DNA of 64,000 nt from Tetraselmis striata (GCA_006384855.1 VCJN01001269.1:1-64000), one strand, 5' to 3'. Numbered from the stretch's first letter, positions 45,534 through 59,074 are shown. The notes: generated from the letters alone by a model not told the origin. Numbers and translations are program-made.

Positions 45534-48500
45534 TCACTGTCGCGTAGGCACGCGCGGCGAGATCCACACCATCACCTCCTGCAGCCCCGCGCTGCTGTTG
45601 ACCCGGAAGCCGTACGCCTGGTAGCGGCTGTCGATGCCGTCGCAGCCGTGCAGGTCCAGGTGCTGCAGCGACATGTCCACCAGCGTCTGCAGCCCCCCGT
45701 CTGTCACCTGCCGCCGCGCCGCCACAGCTCAGGCGCCGCCCTGCCCTGTGCCAGCCCCCATCCCGGCACACCAAAACCCTCCACACCGCACTCGCCTGCT
45801 AGCGCGCCGAGAGAGCGCGCAGGTTGGGCGGGGGAGGGGGGGGGGGGGGGGGGGGGGGGAGTTGGGGGGGGGGGCGGACGGAACCAGCGTGTAGGAAATA
45901 CCTCCGGTTTGGAGCCCCCGCGAACACAGAGAGGGAAACTTTAATTGAAAACACAGCGGACAACGGCAGCGCCGGGATACCATAGCGATGACGACGCATG
46001 TCGGGATGGCTGGGCCGACCGGTGGCAGTTGTTGCCACACGGGCGGCCATCGTCTGGGCCGGTGCCAGGGTGCGATCGCGGCCTCTCTGACACGGGCCCC
46101 CGCAAAGCCCCGGAAGCCCAAACACCCCAAAACCAGTCCCTAATTGCTCAGGAGTTCATGGAGTTAGGGTATGTAGGCTTTTCAGGGTATATCATAACAC
46201 ACCCAGGTTTAGGGTTTCTTTGGCGTAGGGTATCATCTGCATGGCGCGCTGGCCGACTCACTACGAAAGGGAAGGAGGGGGGGGGGGGGGGGGGGGGTGG
46301 AGGGGCGCACCGCCGTGGCCTGCAGGTCGAGGCTGGAGAGCGAGGTGCAGTGCGAGAGGTGCGCGAGCGCACCGTCTCCGACGTGCGTCGAGCCGGAAAG
46401 CGCCAGGCTGTGCAGCGCGGGCATGCGGCGGCCCAGGCCCCGGAAGGAGGCGTCCTCCAGGCCGTCGCAGCGCAGCAGGGCGAGGCGGCGCAGCGAGGGC
46501 AGCGGGCCCAGCGCGCCCCAGTGCGGCTCCGTCACGTTGGGCAGGTCCTGGCGGCCAAGGCGCAGAGGCGAGAGGATGGGGGCTTAGGAGCGACCCCGCA
46601 ACGCGGCCGACGCTGCATACCACCCTGCCTTATGGCTGGTAGCGGGTAGGTAACGGGCAGGCACATCTCTCCCCTCCGAGCCGGGCGGGGGGGGGGGGGG
46701 GGGGGGGGGGGGGGGTCGGTCCATACTGAAGGACGTTACCACCAGGGTTGGGCTGCAATCCACTTTCCAGTACTGCAGGCTGCAGTGCAGGCTGTAGTAG
46801 CACTGAAACTGTTGATTATAGGGAAGGGCGGGACAGTGAAGGGCATATATTTGGGGCACTTTGGGTAACTGCACCGCAGCCCCTTTTCGGGAAGTACTCC
46901 TGGCTGCAGTGCAGTAGCTTAACTGCAGGCTGCAGTTTTTGCAGTCTGCAGTGCAGTAGATACTGCAGTCCAACCCTGGTTACCACACAGTAGCCAGAGA
47001 GTTTGATGTCCAATATACCCTGAAAGCATTCTGACTTTATCTTACGGTATCACACCGGCAACCGGTATGCTGTATGTAATACACGCGGTACAATACGAAT
47101 AATTATTATTAATAGTAATTAAAAGAATAGAATAGCGAATTTCGAAACATGATACAAATAGAAAAACGGTAGAAGAAGGGTGGCAAATTCATACACGGCG
47201 AAACACCGCCGTTCAAAATTAATTGCCGCCCACGCGCTAGTACCCCTTGAGATTGCCTATGCGTCAGCGGTGTGCAGAATGCTTTTGCTTATTTGCGCTC
47301 ATACTCTTGCATGCGGTGAATTACGGACACCTGTGACTGGGGAACTGAAGACGAAGTATGTAGCAGAGCATGCAAAAGAAGGGGATCGCTGACTACTTGA
47401 ATCGTCGCCAGGCGCGGGGAAGGGGGAGGGAGGTGGGGGAGGGGCACCTGCAGGCCGAGGCTGGTGAGCGCGCCCAGGCGGGAGAGGTGCGCGAGGCGCG
47501 TGAGGTGGGGCGTGGCGCCCAGGTGCAAGCTGTCCAGCCTGGGGAGCGCGGCGGCCAGCGCCGCCAGCGTCTCCTCGCCCAGGTGGGTGGGGCAGTCGAG
47601 GCGCAGCTCGGTGAGGGTGGGGTGCAGGCAGCCGGCGACCTCCGCCAGCTGCTCCGCGCCCAGTGAGCGGCAGTCCATGTGCAGCACGCGCAACTTGTAC
47701 CACGCGCGCACCGCGCCCGGCAGGCACACGCCCGCGATGTTGGGCGCGTTCATGTACAGCTCCTGCGCGGCAAAGCGCGGTGGGTCACCGCAGCGCCAGG
47801 GCGAGGGGGGGGGGGGGCAGCAGAGGGTCAGCCACGCAGCTAGGCGCGCCGGGACCGCCGACGCTGGCAACACAACGGCACACGCTACGAGCCTCCAGCC
47901 TCTTGCTGCGCAGGGAGGGGCCAGGCGGGGGCCCAACGAGTCCCGTCGATGAGGACAAGGCATAGGGAGTCGTGGCGATCCTTGCCATCCTCCGCCCACC
48001 CTCCAACTAACACCCCCCCCCCCCCCTTCCCATTGGGCCCGTGCCCCCTTGCCTACGGTGTCGCAAACACCCTCACTAGCAGGTACCAGGTGCCTAGTTA
48101 GGAGGGGCTCCATGAAAGTAGTATGGACGCCGACTCAGGCTTTGGCGATCAACTAGCAGGTGTCACAGTGCCAAGCCGCCTGGGAGAAGCCACCATCGGA
48201 TGCGGCATAGAGTCCGGCGCCGGCGCGGTGATGAGCGCCCTGCGACTAGTAGAGGCTCGCTCTGCCAGCCGGAGGTCGAATACATACCAGCGTAGAGATA
48301 GCGGAAGAACGGCGAATCTTCCTAACCGCAGGCCTCATGGAAAGCCCCCATGAAGGCGTAGTATAACGGGCTTTCTTTATAGGTGCGCCGGCACCGCCCG
48401 TAGGGTTGCGCCAACATGTCACTCAGCGGCGGACACAACACTGTGCGGCGTCCTAAGCGGAGGGGGCAGTCCTCAGGCAGCGCGGGCCACTCCGCCCATC

Positions 48501-49283
48501 TCTGTAACCCAGCCACAGCCGTGCGCACGTACCTGCAGGTTGCGGCCAATGCGGCCGCAGCCCAGCAGGTGCACCCCGCGGTGGTCGATGTCCGGGACGT
48601 CGCGGATGTCCAGGTGGTGCAGGAACAGCCGTGAGATGTTCATGAACGCCTCGTTGGTCCACTGCGCCGGCGCCCAAGCAGGCGGGCAAGCAGGCAGGCC
48701 GGCGGGTCTGGGTCAGCACGCCGGTGCCGCGGGTGGCTAAAGAGCGGAGCCGTCGCGATTGGGGCCACGGTGGGAAAGCGCGCAGGGGTGTGATGGGACA
48801 CAGGTGGGTTATCGGGTGCCGCCAGTGGGAAGAGGGGGGGGGGGGGGGGGGGGCGCACCCGCTTGCAGCCGCGCGCCTTGAGGGATTTTAGGTCCAGCAG
48901 GCCTATCGTGAGGTGGTTGAGGATGAAGTCCGACGCCTGCCAGGTGGGCGCAGCAGCAGCAGTCAGGTACGCCCAACAGGCAGATGGCACCAAGCACGGG
49001 GTCCGTCAGGTGAAGGGAGGACTTGAGGCTGGGAGGGAAGGGGGAGGGTGTGCGGCGGCGGTGCGGTTCGGTGTGGGTTTGGGTGCGGTGTACACGCACC
49101 AGGTGCAGGCCGCTGATGTCCAGCTCCGTGATGGTGCCGAGGCGGGAGACCATGCTCAGCGCCAAGTCGGACAGGCCGGGGCATCCGCTGATGTTGAGGG
49201 AGGTGAGGCTGGTGAGCTTGGGCCACACGATCTGGCAGGCGCAGAGGCAGCACAGGAGAGGGGACAACGGGGCGAGAAGAGAA

Positions 49284-49317
<34 letters not shown>

Positions 49318-52015
49318 AGGGGGAGATCATTTGCCACCACCATGAGGGGAGGCAGGTAAAGGGGGCCGTCGGACAGGGGGAAGGGTGATTATCAACGTTG
49401 CAGCATGCGTAGAGCGCGCGCACCAGCATCGAGATGTCCGAAAGCAGGCGGCAGTTGGAGAGGTCGAGCTTGCGTAGGCGCGGCAAGCACGGCATCGGCA
49501 TGTCCGCCGGCAGGCTGCCCCAGTGCGGGAAGTTGTAGTTGCCCGACAGCGTCAGCTCTGTTAGGCGCTCCAGCCTCGACAGGAAGGAGCCGTGCACCTG
49601 GGCAGCAGCAGCAGCAGCAGCGGTGGCGGCGGTGGCTGCACGTCAGCTCCAAGCGGAGGTTGCGGATATGCCCATCGCTGCCGCGACTCAGCCGCGGGCT
49701 GCGGCCACCCATGCTGCGGACTCATGCTCCCCCCCCAACCCGGCAACCTCCACCTGCTGCCGTATCGCGCACCGCAGCATTGCGCCCACTGCCAACTGGG
49801 TGATCGGCTGGTCTCCATGCCCGAGTTCCTGACTACCGCCCCAAGCACCCGCAGGATGCACGGCCCATCAAACCCGCCCGTGCCGAATCAGTCCGCTGAG
49901 GCTTCCGCTGCATGGCGCGCGGCATTGGTGGGCCCATTTGCACCGCACCCGTGCCAACACCCACTAACCGACTCATTTTGGGTTTATCAGCCTTCCACAT
50001 ACGCCCCGACGGCTGTCAGCACATTCCCTGCTTGGGCACTGATACCAAGGCACCATCAAGAGGTGGGGAGAAGCCTGGGGGGAGTGGTTGGGGGGGGGGG
50101 GGGGGGGGGAGTGGAGGGGGCAGTACCAGCGGGCATCCCGTGACGTCGGTGGCCTCCAGGTGCGGCAGGTCACTGAGCAGCATGATGCCGGTGTCAGTGA
50201 GCTTGTTGCAGCGGCGGAGGCCCAGCCGCTGCAGCGACGGCAGCGTCTGCACGATGGTGCCTATGCTGGTGTCCCGTAGCTGGTCGTTCCCCTGGAAGAG
50301 CCAGCCAGCCAGCCCCAACAGTCAGCCCCCCACCTCCACACCCCGTGTGCTGGGCAGTGTGGCCGGAGGAGCAGCAGGAGGAGTAAAGGGGCGCGGGGGG
50401 GGGGGGGGGGGGGGGGGGGGGCACCTGCATGTCCAGCTCGGTCAGCCTGCTCAGCGGCTGGAGCACGGTGAGGCCAAGGGGTCGCACCAACTGGCAGTCG
50501 GCGAGCGAGAGGCGGGTCAGGCTGGGCATGCCCACTGCCAGGGAGGCCAGCACCGCACTGTGCCGGGCCCAGGGGGCGGGAGGGGGGGGGGGGGGGGGAG
50601 GGGGGAGGGGGCAGCCGTCATCAACTCAGCAACCTGAAAGTACGTGTGTGTGTGTGTGTTGGGGGGAGGGGGGGGGGGGGGGGTCTGAGTGTGTGTGTGT
50701 GGGTGTGCATACAGGTGCCGGCGGCGTGAGAGCACCGCCGACGGGTATTAGAACCCCGCCTGCCTGCCAGAGGTCGAAAACAGACGAACAGCAGCAGAAC
50801 AATAGGGAATGTGCCTACGGGTTCCATCACGCGGGCCCTATTTGATGTATCAAATGCATATCTACAGACAGAAATAAACGAGGGGCGCCTGCACACTGGC
50901 ACCACCGCGCTGGGGGCCACATTCGCACAGTCCGGCTGCAGTGTGCCCCACCGACCCCGACGCCCACCTTCGCAACCTTCCTACACAGCAATGCATGCCG
51001 CTAAGCCACCCCCCTCTCCCTCCCTCCCCCGCCCCTCCCCTCCCTCCCTCTCTTGGTCGGTGAGCTCCACTGCCTGGCTTAATTGGCTTCACTCGCCCAC
51101 GGCTGGGGAGGCAAGCGGAGGAGCGGTGGCGGGGAACGAGCAGGCTGGCGGCGCACCAGTCCACGCCCATGCAGCTGCCGCGGTACGCGAGGCTGGCGAC
51201 GCCCGCGAGGTTGAGATCCGTCAGCTGCGGCAGCTCCGTCAGCTGCACCAGGCTCTCGCGCACCTGCACCAGCTCCTCGTGGCTGGTGATACGCGGCAGC
51301 GTGCGCCCCGCCGCCGGCGTGGTGTCCAGCGCCGCCAGGTTGGGGAAGCGCGCCACGGTGCGGCCCAGCACCAACGCGCGCGGCGCCAGTCGCTCCAGCC
51401 TGCCGTCGAAGTTCTCCGCCCACCAGCGCGATACCAGCCGCACCGCCGGCGCGTCGGTGCGGCTCACGCGCGCCAGGGCCTGCCGCAGGATGGCGGGCGG
51501 CAGGGCGTCCCAGTGCCCGCAGCACAGGGACAGGGGGGACGCGCTGCTGGGCGCCGCGGCCGACGACGAGGCGGTGGCGTTCGCGACCTGCAAAGCGCCA
51601 CGGGAGGGGCGAGTTGCCCCCCCTGCCTCGAGACAGAGCCAAGCCCGCAAGCCCGGAACGAACCCCCCCCCCCCCCCCCCCCTTCCCCGTCCCGAGAGAT
51701 TTTTGGTTGTCGCGGGGGTGAACGACGAGCTCGGATGGGGAGGGGGGGGGGGGGGGGGTTATAGTGTGTGCGCCCATAGTCTGCCCACCACGTTACAGCA
51801 CTCGCGCGTACATAACTGGGGGGGCAGCGGCGCGACCCTCCGCCTGGTGCTGGCGGGGCTCTCAAGGCGGCGTAGGGACCCGAGCGGGGCGGGATTGCGG
51901 GGCGGGGGGGGTGAGGGGCCGAAGGGGAAAAGGGGGGGGGCACCTCGCGGCGGTGCAGCGAGGCGGCCTCCGCCGCGGCCGCGCGGCGGTGGGACTTGGA
52001 CTCTGTCTTCGCCAT
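45534..52015 (-). CDS. F-box and leucine-rich-repeat protein, 11 exons, about 688 aa
   Basis: Exons (minus): 52015-51944, 51587-51157, 50557-50425, 50291-50127, 49597-49397, 49231-49100, 48936-48859, 48661-48533, 47762-47448, 46547-46311, 45707-45534 (TGA). All junctions are AG/GT and phase closes (one phase-2 junction, all others phase 0). Residues ~50-88 (WDALPPAILRQALARV followed by VRLVSRWWAENFDG) look like an F-box. After it come about 15 leucine-rich repeats of the Cys-containing AMN1/FBL type: LTRLSLADCQLV, LQRLGLRRCNKLTDTG, LRKLDLSNCRLLSD, LTSLNISGCPGLSD, LRRLALLRCDGLED and LQHLDLHGCDGID. The family role is a substrate receptor of an SCF ubiquitin ligase, with Skp1 binding the F-box and the LRR arc holding the target. 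The target is unknown. Missing small exons in the long introns cannot be excluded. The ATG at 52015 is the only good start upstream of exon 2. Confidence 0.87.
46743..46978. mobile_element. hAT-type MITE, 236 bp, 8-bp target-site duplication
   Basis: The termini are inverted: CAGGGTTGGGCTGCA on the left and the complement of CAGGGTTGGACTGCA on the right, 15 bp with one mismatch. Direct copies of GTTACCAC flank it exactly (46735-46742 and 46979-46986). An 8-bp target duplication and CAGGG-type ends are hallmarks of hAT DNA transposons. There is no transposase, and the interior is rich in CTGCAG palindromes (e.g. CTGCAGGCTGCAGT), so it can fold back strongly. It lies in the intron between the F-box/LRR exons ending at 47448 and starting at 46547. 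Confidence 0.9.
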
Positions 52016-52506
52016 GGTTGGCTCCCGCTGGCGCGTTGTGCCTGGTGGTGGCACTGCGGGATCCGAGCCTACCCGGTAGCGGCGTTGCCTTGGGCTCGGC
52101 TGCTGTAGCGGCGTCGCGCAACCAGTCGGTAATCGACTGCAGGCGCGGTCATCGACTCGCGCACGCCCACAGCTCGGCGCCAGCACGTGACTACCTGAGC
52201 AAGCGCCCCCGTCTGACATTCGGGCGCTGTGATGCTTGCTGTCGGCATCGGCCTGCTTTCCACCAAGCAAATAATACTGTGAGGATTATGTACTATGTAG
52301 GCTATGTAGGATTATGTAGGCTTTTTCCTTCCCCAGTACTTTGCGTGCATTCTCTTGACGCTCTCCCTGTAACCAAAAAGATAATTATGTACTATCGGGG
52401 GGTCATGAAAAAGGCGCACTCGCGATGTCATCAGAATCCTAAAATAATCCGCGATTCGCATTGAAATAGTAGGCCCTTCCGATTTAATTTCCTGATGGGT
52501 AGTTAG

Positions 52507-52543
<37 letters not shown>

Positions 52544-53025
52544 TGATTTTGCGGCTTGCGCACTTTGTTCGTCAGGGAAGTCCAGTACTGTGTAAAGGGC
52601 TGCCTTGGGACATTTAAGCAGGTTTTCCTATGTTAGTGCCTCCTGCGCATTGTTGCAAGTGCTACATGAGTGCAGTGCAGTGAGAACAGACCGTATATAG
52701 TGCCAAACATGTCAAGCACAATTATATGTTGCTATGGCTACGCCCCTAACTTTCCCAGCCTCACGGCCTACCGTCTAGTTGTTGCTTGCTGTTCGCTGTC
52801 CATGCTCGCTGTCACTCCACCCTGCTGCTCGCAGTCATTGCTCTGTCGTTGTCACCGTCACTCGCTGTCGCTGTCACTCTGTCACCTGTCCAATAACTCG
52901 TACTCGCATCTGCATCGGGTTCGTTTTCGCCTCCACATCCTCGTCATGTCGCTCCCGCAGCTCATGCTCCTCCCCCTCAGTCAGCTCGATCTCCATCGCC
53001 TCCTCCTGGTCGATATGTCGATCAC
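52016..53025. other. Intergenic sequence upstream of the F-box/LRR gene
   Basis: The 5' flank and likely promoter of the F-box/LRR gene. It contains a C38 run near 52509-52546 and, from ~52790, a CT-rich part made of CGCTGTC/CTCGCTGTCAC-like units. ORFs on the plus strand (52670-53206) are Ser/Leu/Arg-rich translations of that part and not convincing. Confidence 0.4.
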
Positions 53026-54916
53026 CTACCTCCTCCTCCGCCGCGGCCGGCTATGGGTGTTGTCACTCCTTTTGTTGCTCGCTCTTCCTCGCGGTTGCTG
53101 CCTTGCGCGCCTCCTTGCGTCCCAATTGCTCGAAGAGCTTCTTGCCATTGGCCTTGCTGCCACGTGCACCAGCTCCTTCGCTCCTTGGCTGCTGATGATT
53201 CTATGATGGTCGCTAATGAAGTCAGACCGCACTACGGTTGCCAAAAAGGTTGTGCGATGGGCCATGTTATGGAACACGATAGCGTCAGCTGCAAGTTGGG
53301 CAATGAGGCCAGTGAAGATCTTCTGCTAGCGCTCCTTTTTGGCCTTCTTCTCGGCCTTGCTGAGGTTTATGGGAATCTTCAAGACGATGTGCACTGACAC
53401 TCCAGCTCGGCCGCCCAACATGTGGTCCAACCATTGGTACGGCACTCCCAACCTCTTCTTCATCTTCACCAATAAGTATTAGGCGTGGCGCTGCTTGCTG
53501 GTCGATAGAGAGTGCGGTGAAGTAGACATTGACGTCGATGGGTGTGTCGCAGTCGGCATCGAGCATGCCATGGTTCAACGGGCGGAGGTCAACGTGAAGC
53601 GGCATGCCCAACGGGAGCGCCTCGACGGCGGTGTTATGGAGCGAGTTCTTGGCAGGCGTCTTGGCTGGCTTCTTCCGCGCGTGGTTCTCGGCTGTGCGGT
53701 GAGATTGCTTGTCGAGGCGCTGCTCGATGTGGGCAGCCATGCAATCCTCCATGCCGAACAGTTACTCGCATATCTCGTCCCAGGGTTTGGCCCGTAGCCA
53801 ACTGCTGCCTCCCTCCGCCACTATGCCGTGCAACCACATTTGGATATTCTCTACCGCCTCCTCGCGCACCTTGTTGCACTGGTCAATCAACATCTTCTTG
53901 CTTAAAAATGTTGCAGGTCAGGGTAGAGTCGCCTGCATGTCTATTGCTGCATACGAGGCATATAAAGGCGCAGTAATAGTCGGGCGTCGAACTAGCCGAG
54001 AGACAAAACCCTATGGGCGGTGTTTCACCTTCTACATACCTAGATGCCGCCGCCGGACGGTGGGGCACTCACATGTGCTCGCTTTGTCGTTTAGCTCCGT
54101 CCACTCGGCCATAGGCAATGCAAAGAACATTTTGGCCAGACCCGCAACAAACTCTGCCCCTTTGGCATGAGCCTAGTCAGGCTTCCACCCTGCATTGTGG
54201 CGCCCTATCCAGTCAATTATGACATTGTATAGGGGGTGGTTCGCAGTCATGATGGTCGCACGGTAGCACTTCTTGTTTAGCAACGAGGTTCGCGAACGGG
54301 CCGCCGACATCAGACGGTTGAACGCGTTGTTCTTGCTGCGGGCAGCTGCGGCCTATGCCTCATCCGACGGAGCCTCATTCGATATCACGTTGAGCCGGAA
54401 GTCCTCAACGCTAAGCTCCAATGCGGCTTCACGCGATACGCTGTGGACTAAGGTGTTGCAGTTCTCAACGACAGCCCCGTCTGCGCCACTACCAACGTGC
54501 GTTCTTTCGAGCTAGAACCTGTCACGAGATAGTGCATCGTGTGTCTCAACGCAGCCGAGCCTAACCTCGTCAGCGGACTGCGGCATCTTGACGCGTTCTT
54601 GCTTGTTCAACACTTTCAAGCAACACTTGAGCAAAATAATCGAATGGGGTGTCGGCGGGGCTGAGCCAATCGGGGGCAGGGCAAGCACGGCAGCCTTGCC
54701 CAACATGGGCGGGGCGTCGTCCCAATTGACTGAGACGCTGATCATACGGACTTGTGGCACCGGGGGCGCCGAGATGACCCCGCCTCGTTCTCCATGTTGT
54801 CCTCCATCGCGGAGCAAGGAGGGTGCTTGGGGCTGTTGGGCGGTGGATATAAAGGTGGGAGTGACGGCGGCTGCTCGGGTCGCACAAATAATGATAGCGT
54901 GCGTGACAGCGCGCAA
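53026..54916 (-). pseudogene. Decayed coding relic of an unidentified element
   Basis: The minus strand shows protein-like composition in several successive stretches (for example segments with DVNVYFTALSIDQQAAPR and SVNWDDAPPMLGKAAVL), broken repeatedly. No splice borders consistent with host introns were found. No family could be named. It is most likely an old mobile-element or captured gene copy, inactive. Confidence 0.35.
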
Positions 54917-57480
54917 GGGCGTGCGTGGCGGTCGCGCGCTTACTCATCTGCGCGGAATTGGTGCGGAATTTATACAATGCCCCCCTTGGCATGCGAACTA
55001 TCGGCAATGCATGTAGGGCTTTAAATTATGTCATTAAGGTTCTGTAGCAAGCCCTATCCATCGAATTGGTTTTGGAGCAAATTCGTTGGCATAAATATTG
55101 CCGTAATCGTTGCATGCTCAAGCATGAGAGGGTTCTCGCGGCCTCCTTGCTGAAAGGAGAAGCCTTTCTATAGTAGCGCATGGCTACGTGCACATAGCGC
55201 GCTATCGTCGCCCGAGTGGCATGAGAATGGCGTGGCCTTTATTGTCTCGATAATATGATGGTGAAAATAACGTTGTTAAAAGGGGGGTGAAGCGTGGCGC
55301 CCACACCCGTCGCTGAAGGGGGACATGAACCAAGTATGAGCGGGCAACGTGCAAGTACATACAAAACACAGCTTCATCTCCGGGTATTGGGTATTGGGAC
55401 GCATGCACTGTAAAGTTACACGCCCATTATGTGGCCACTTGTTGCAATGCGCGTCACGTTTCCGCCTACCTCTTCGTTTAGGAACGAAAGGGCGCCTAAA
55501 CATGCCCGGACGCCCCCAGGATGTGACATTTGATCGTCACTTTATTGCATAGATATTTGTCCGTATTTTTTTGAATTTTTCTGAGCAATCCCTGAATGGC
55601 TATGAATCTTATCGGTTGCTCAACGAGGCAACAGTGGAGTCGCGATGGCATCAATACATACCGTACGGTGGCCCACGCTCACGTCCCCGCACCTCACCTT
55701 TCAAAACCACCCTTTGCTAAAATGTTCTCTCACTCTGCCATGGCCATCTCACCATATCTAATGGTATACTATGTATGCACAGCGGCACGTCATGGGCACC
55801 CATGTGTTAAGGGGGTACTAAAACGCCCAATCTGACGCCAAGACGGCTTTGTATGGAATAATGTATGGCACTACAATTGTTAGGGTATTCGGGCTTAATT
55901 GAACCCCAATATTGTGATGATGACTTAATACGAGGGAACTTGGGAATTCAAACAGCGATGCGTCGATTGTTCGAGGATGTAGGCTATCACCCCTCGGGGA
56001 AACCGATGCGCGACGACGAGCGGGCTGCTTGCGCGGGAAGGCTAGACCGGGGTGTGGTGCGGGAGCTGCGGCGGGCCGCGCCGCCCGCGACGGGCAGCGC
56101 GGGGCGTGGTGCGGGGGCTCCGCCGGGCCGCCGGCGGGAGGGGTGGGGTGCGGGGTATGACGCGGGCGGGGATGAGATGCGGAGTAGCGACTACTTGTAA
56201 GGATTACATGTACTCGCGTATGGCCGGGATGGGCTTCGCTTCGGGATGGGGCTCGCAGTTGGATTCAATCCTTCATATCGTACAACCGAGAGATTAACGA
56301 CCGTGGCTGGGTGGGTAGACGATTATAGTACTTAGTAGTACATTACAGTAGCGCCTTTTTCGGCTATCAATTACCGCCCCGATAGATGCCCCGATACTCG
56401 CGCCCAGGCACATGCACGGCAATAAAGCGAAGCGTACTGATCGACCAATCTACGCTTCGCTAGATAGACGTGCAACCTTCGTTCCGGGGTTTCGGGTCAC
56501 AAACCCTAAATTAAGTTGCCCCTATTTTTTGCAAACTCGCATTGGGTGGAAAAGGGGCTGGGACTTATGTGGAGGGGTGTAATGTACTGGTACTGGCATC
56601 ACTCGTCTGCGGCCGGCGGTAGTTGCGCGGGCGGCCGCTTATTGTGTTGCTCTTCTGGACACACCTGTCGTCTATTTGGGAACATGTCAGACAATTAGAG
56701 TGTAGATTAGAAAATGTTTTGAAATTTGCCTTTTCTTGAAAGAAAGCTGGCACGTAGATCTTAGTCGTATTGCGAATCGATTCCAATTAGCAATGAGCAA
56801 TTATCATTGTGTCTACTGTCCGTATATTGCGAAAATACATCAGTTTTTAATTAGACTAAGCGGCGCTTCGCGCCGGGGATTTGTGGAGGTGCCCCTACCT
56901 CTTGGGTTGAGCCTGGTGCGGGATGCGGCCCGCTTTCAGCCGGCTTGTAGTGTTGATGTTGTAATGCTGTTGTTTCCGGGTAATACTGCTTTTAGCGTTA
57001 GATTTGTCAGTAATTTATTTTTTAAAGAGACGTATTATTTTGTAAAACAGATTAAATCTGCAAGCCGCGTAAAAGCGGGCCGCTGACTACTGGTGTGCAT
57101 TGCAAAAAGGCCAGTACCCAACCCACCGCTAAAGTTGTTTTACCCCCCCCCCCCCCCCCCCCCCAAAGCAGCACTACAAGATCAGCAATACAGTGCAAGC
57201 CGCCTACAGGCGGCCCGCATCCCGCACGAGGCCGCGCAGGTCGGGCCCGTCGTAAGGTCTACGGGGCGGGCACGGCGCGAATCGCCATGCCCGCCGCCTG
57301 TACCGGCACCGGACGCAGGACGCCGTCGTTCGCCCGTCGCCCGTCCGTCGACGGACGCCGGGCCCCGGGTCGGCGGACTGCCCCCGCACCGCGGCGACCC
57401 CTTTTTACAGCATCATTTTGCAGGATATATACTTGCAGGATACATATGGACTACCGTATAAGGAATAGTCGCTGTATATA
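54917..57480. other. Gene-poor stretch
   Basis: Nothing can be assigned. A GC-rich island at 56030-56170 has GGCCGCGCCGCCCGCG-like repeats. A plus-strand ORF at 56736-57086 (116 aa) has coding-like composition but no recognised motif and no splice context; it may be another relic. A C run lies at 57144-57164. Confidence 0.35.
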
Positions 57481-59074
57481 AACAAAGAGGGCAAGTCTCG
57501 CTTGCTGATTCAGCAGTAAAAACGCGCTGCGGTACCGCGTTATTTTGGCGTATCAGACGGATATGTGACGTGCATGGGCTAGAATACACGCGCATCCATT
57601 CAGAACCTTACCGTACACCGACCAGTACCGTGAATCAAACGGGCAAAAACGGAACGTATGACGGTTCATACACGAAGCGCGTATGACGGAGGACGGACGG
57701 ACGAAACGGACGGACGGAGGACGCCTAAAAATCCGTGATAAAACCGTATTGTAACCGGTATTAACTATCTCATATTCCAGGCGATTTCGGACGCGGCTCT
57801 CCTCTTCCTCCGCTCAACCCAAGAGGTAGGGGAATAAAGATATACAAGAATGCGTGCCGCGATGCATCACAGCGATAGAATTACGATTATTATCATCAGG
57901 CAATATTGCGCGGTGACCGGCGGTAAATCAGCACCAGTACCGGTATATCGGGATGCGCGGGCTATTTTCAGCGGCTTGTGTTGATCTTTTAGTACTTCTT
58001 TGCTGTTTTGCTCCTGGCCTTTTTATAATTCCACCAGTACTAACCATTAATTAATATGTGTCGTCTCGTCGTTCATCCGTTTACCAATTATACGCAACCT
58101 TCCAAAAACCTTCGCCGGAAAAAGTGACACCTTTGCTCTCATAGAAATCCTGCGATGCGGCAGCTAAGCTTAGTGTCCCAACCGCCATAATTAGGGCTAG
58201 TGTCGCACACATCACACTTATTTCGACTGCCGCTCCGCGCGATCAACACATATGTTTGCATGATTGCGCCATGAGCGGAGGTGGCGGGGCACATGGGCGC
58301 ATTTTGCTGTGGAGCGGACCCAACCCGCGCCATACTTGTACATGATACTAGTCTGGGTACCGGCGCAGAACAGCATATATGGGTGTCAGATCCTTCAACA
58401 TGCATGGTACCGTTTCGCATAGATAATAACGACATTCTACGAGGTTGCCTAATGGTTGGTGTACCATACCCGCTACGGCACGGTACGGCTGCTGTGAATT
58501 ATAAAAGACCGCCAGTAAATGTAAATCCACAGTTGCAAGCAACTAGTACTATGAGATCATCGAAAGCCACTACATCAATAAAAGCGGCCCGCAACACTTA
58601 TACCGTAGGTACATGCACTCGTGATGATGTGGTAGTGTAGCACGCAGGGTATTGCAGATTATATTTGGAAAATAACTCTACAAGGGTGGCAACACACGGT
58701 CGGGGCATGCCCCACCATTTTAAGGTTTTGCCACCTATGCGCCAGTACTACTGCTTGTAGCGGTGGATTAGATACAATTACATGAGCTAGCTGCAGAAGG
58801 CGATATCAGAAAATCACCAGAAAAGGACAATCGGAAAGGTCCTCTACAACAAGTGCGAGGTGGAAGCGGTAGCATGAGAAGGTGCAGAATGGGCACGAGC
58901 CCACGCATCGGACTTGGCCATCTGCACACCGGCAGAGAGAATGCCGCCCAGGGTACCATAAAGCGGTGGATTAGATGCTACTTTGTCATAATATTGATAC
59001 ACACCCATCTTGTTATAATACATACCAACAAAATGCTACAGGTATTCGTCCGCCCTTGTGCCTCTTGCGTGTGA
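57480..59074. other. Gene-poor stretch
   Basis: AT-richer, with CGGACGGA-type short repeats near 57690-57725. The phrase GCGGTGGATTAGAT occurs twice (58759 and 58963). No gene is recognised. Confidence 0.35.

Noticed and set aside
51169-52464. 431-aa plus-strand ORF
   Set aside because: It is antisense to the first two exons and the promoter of the F-box/LRR gene, has Arg/Gly/Pro-rich low-complexity content and crosses G runs. The minus-strand model has splice sites and domains.
56736-57086. 116-aa plus-strand ORF as a real gene
   Set aside because: The composition is plausible, but there are no motifs, no splice borders, no upstream start context and repeat-rich surroundings. It is not supported as a host gene.
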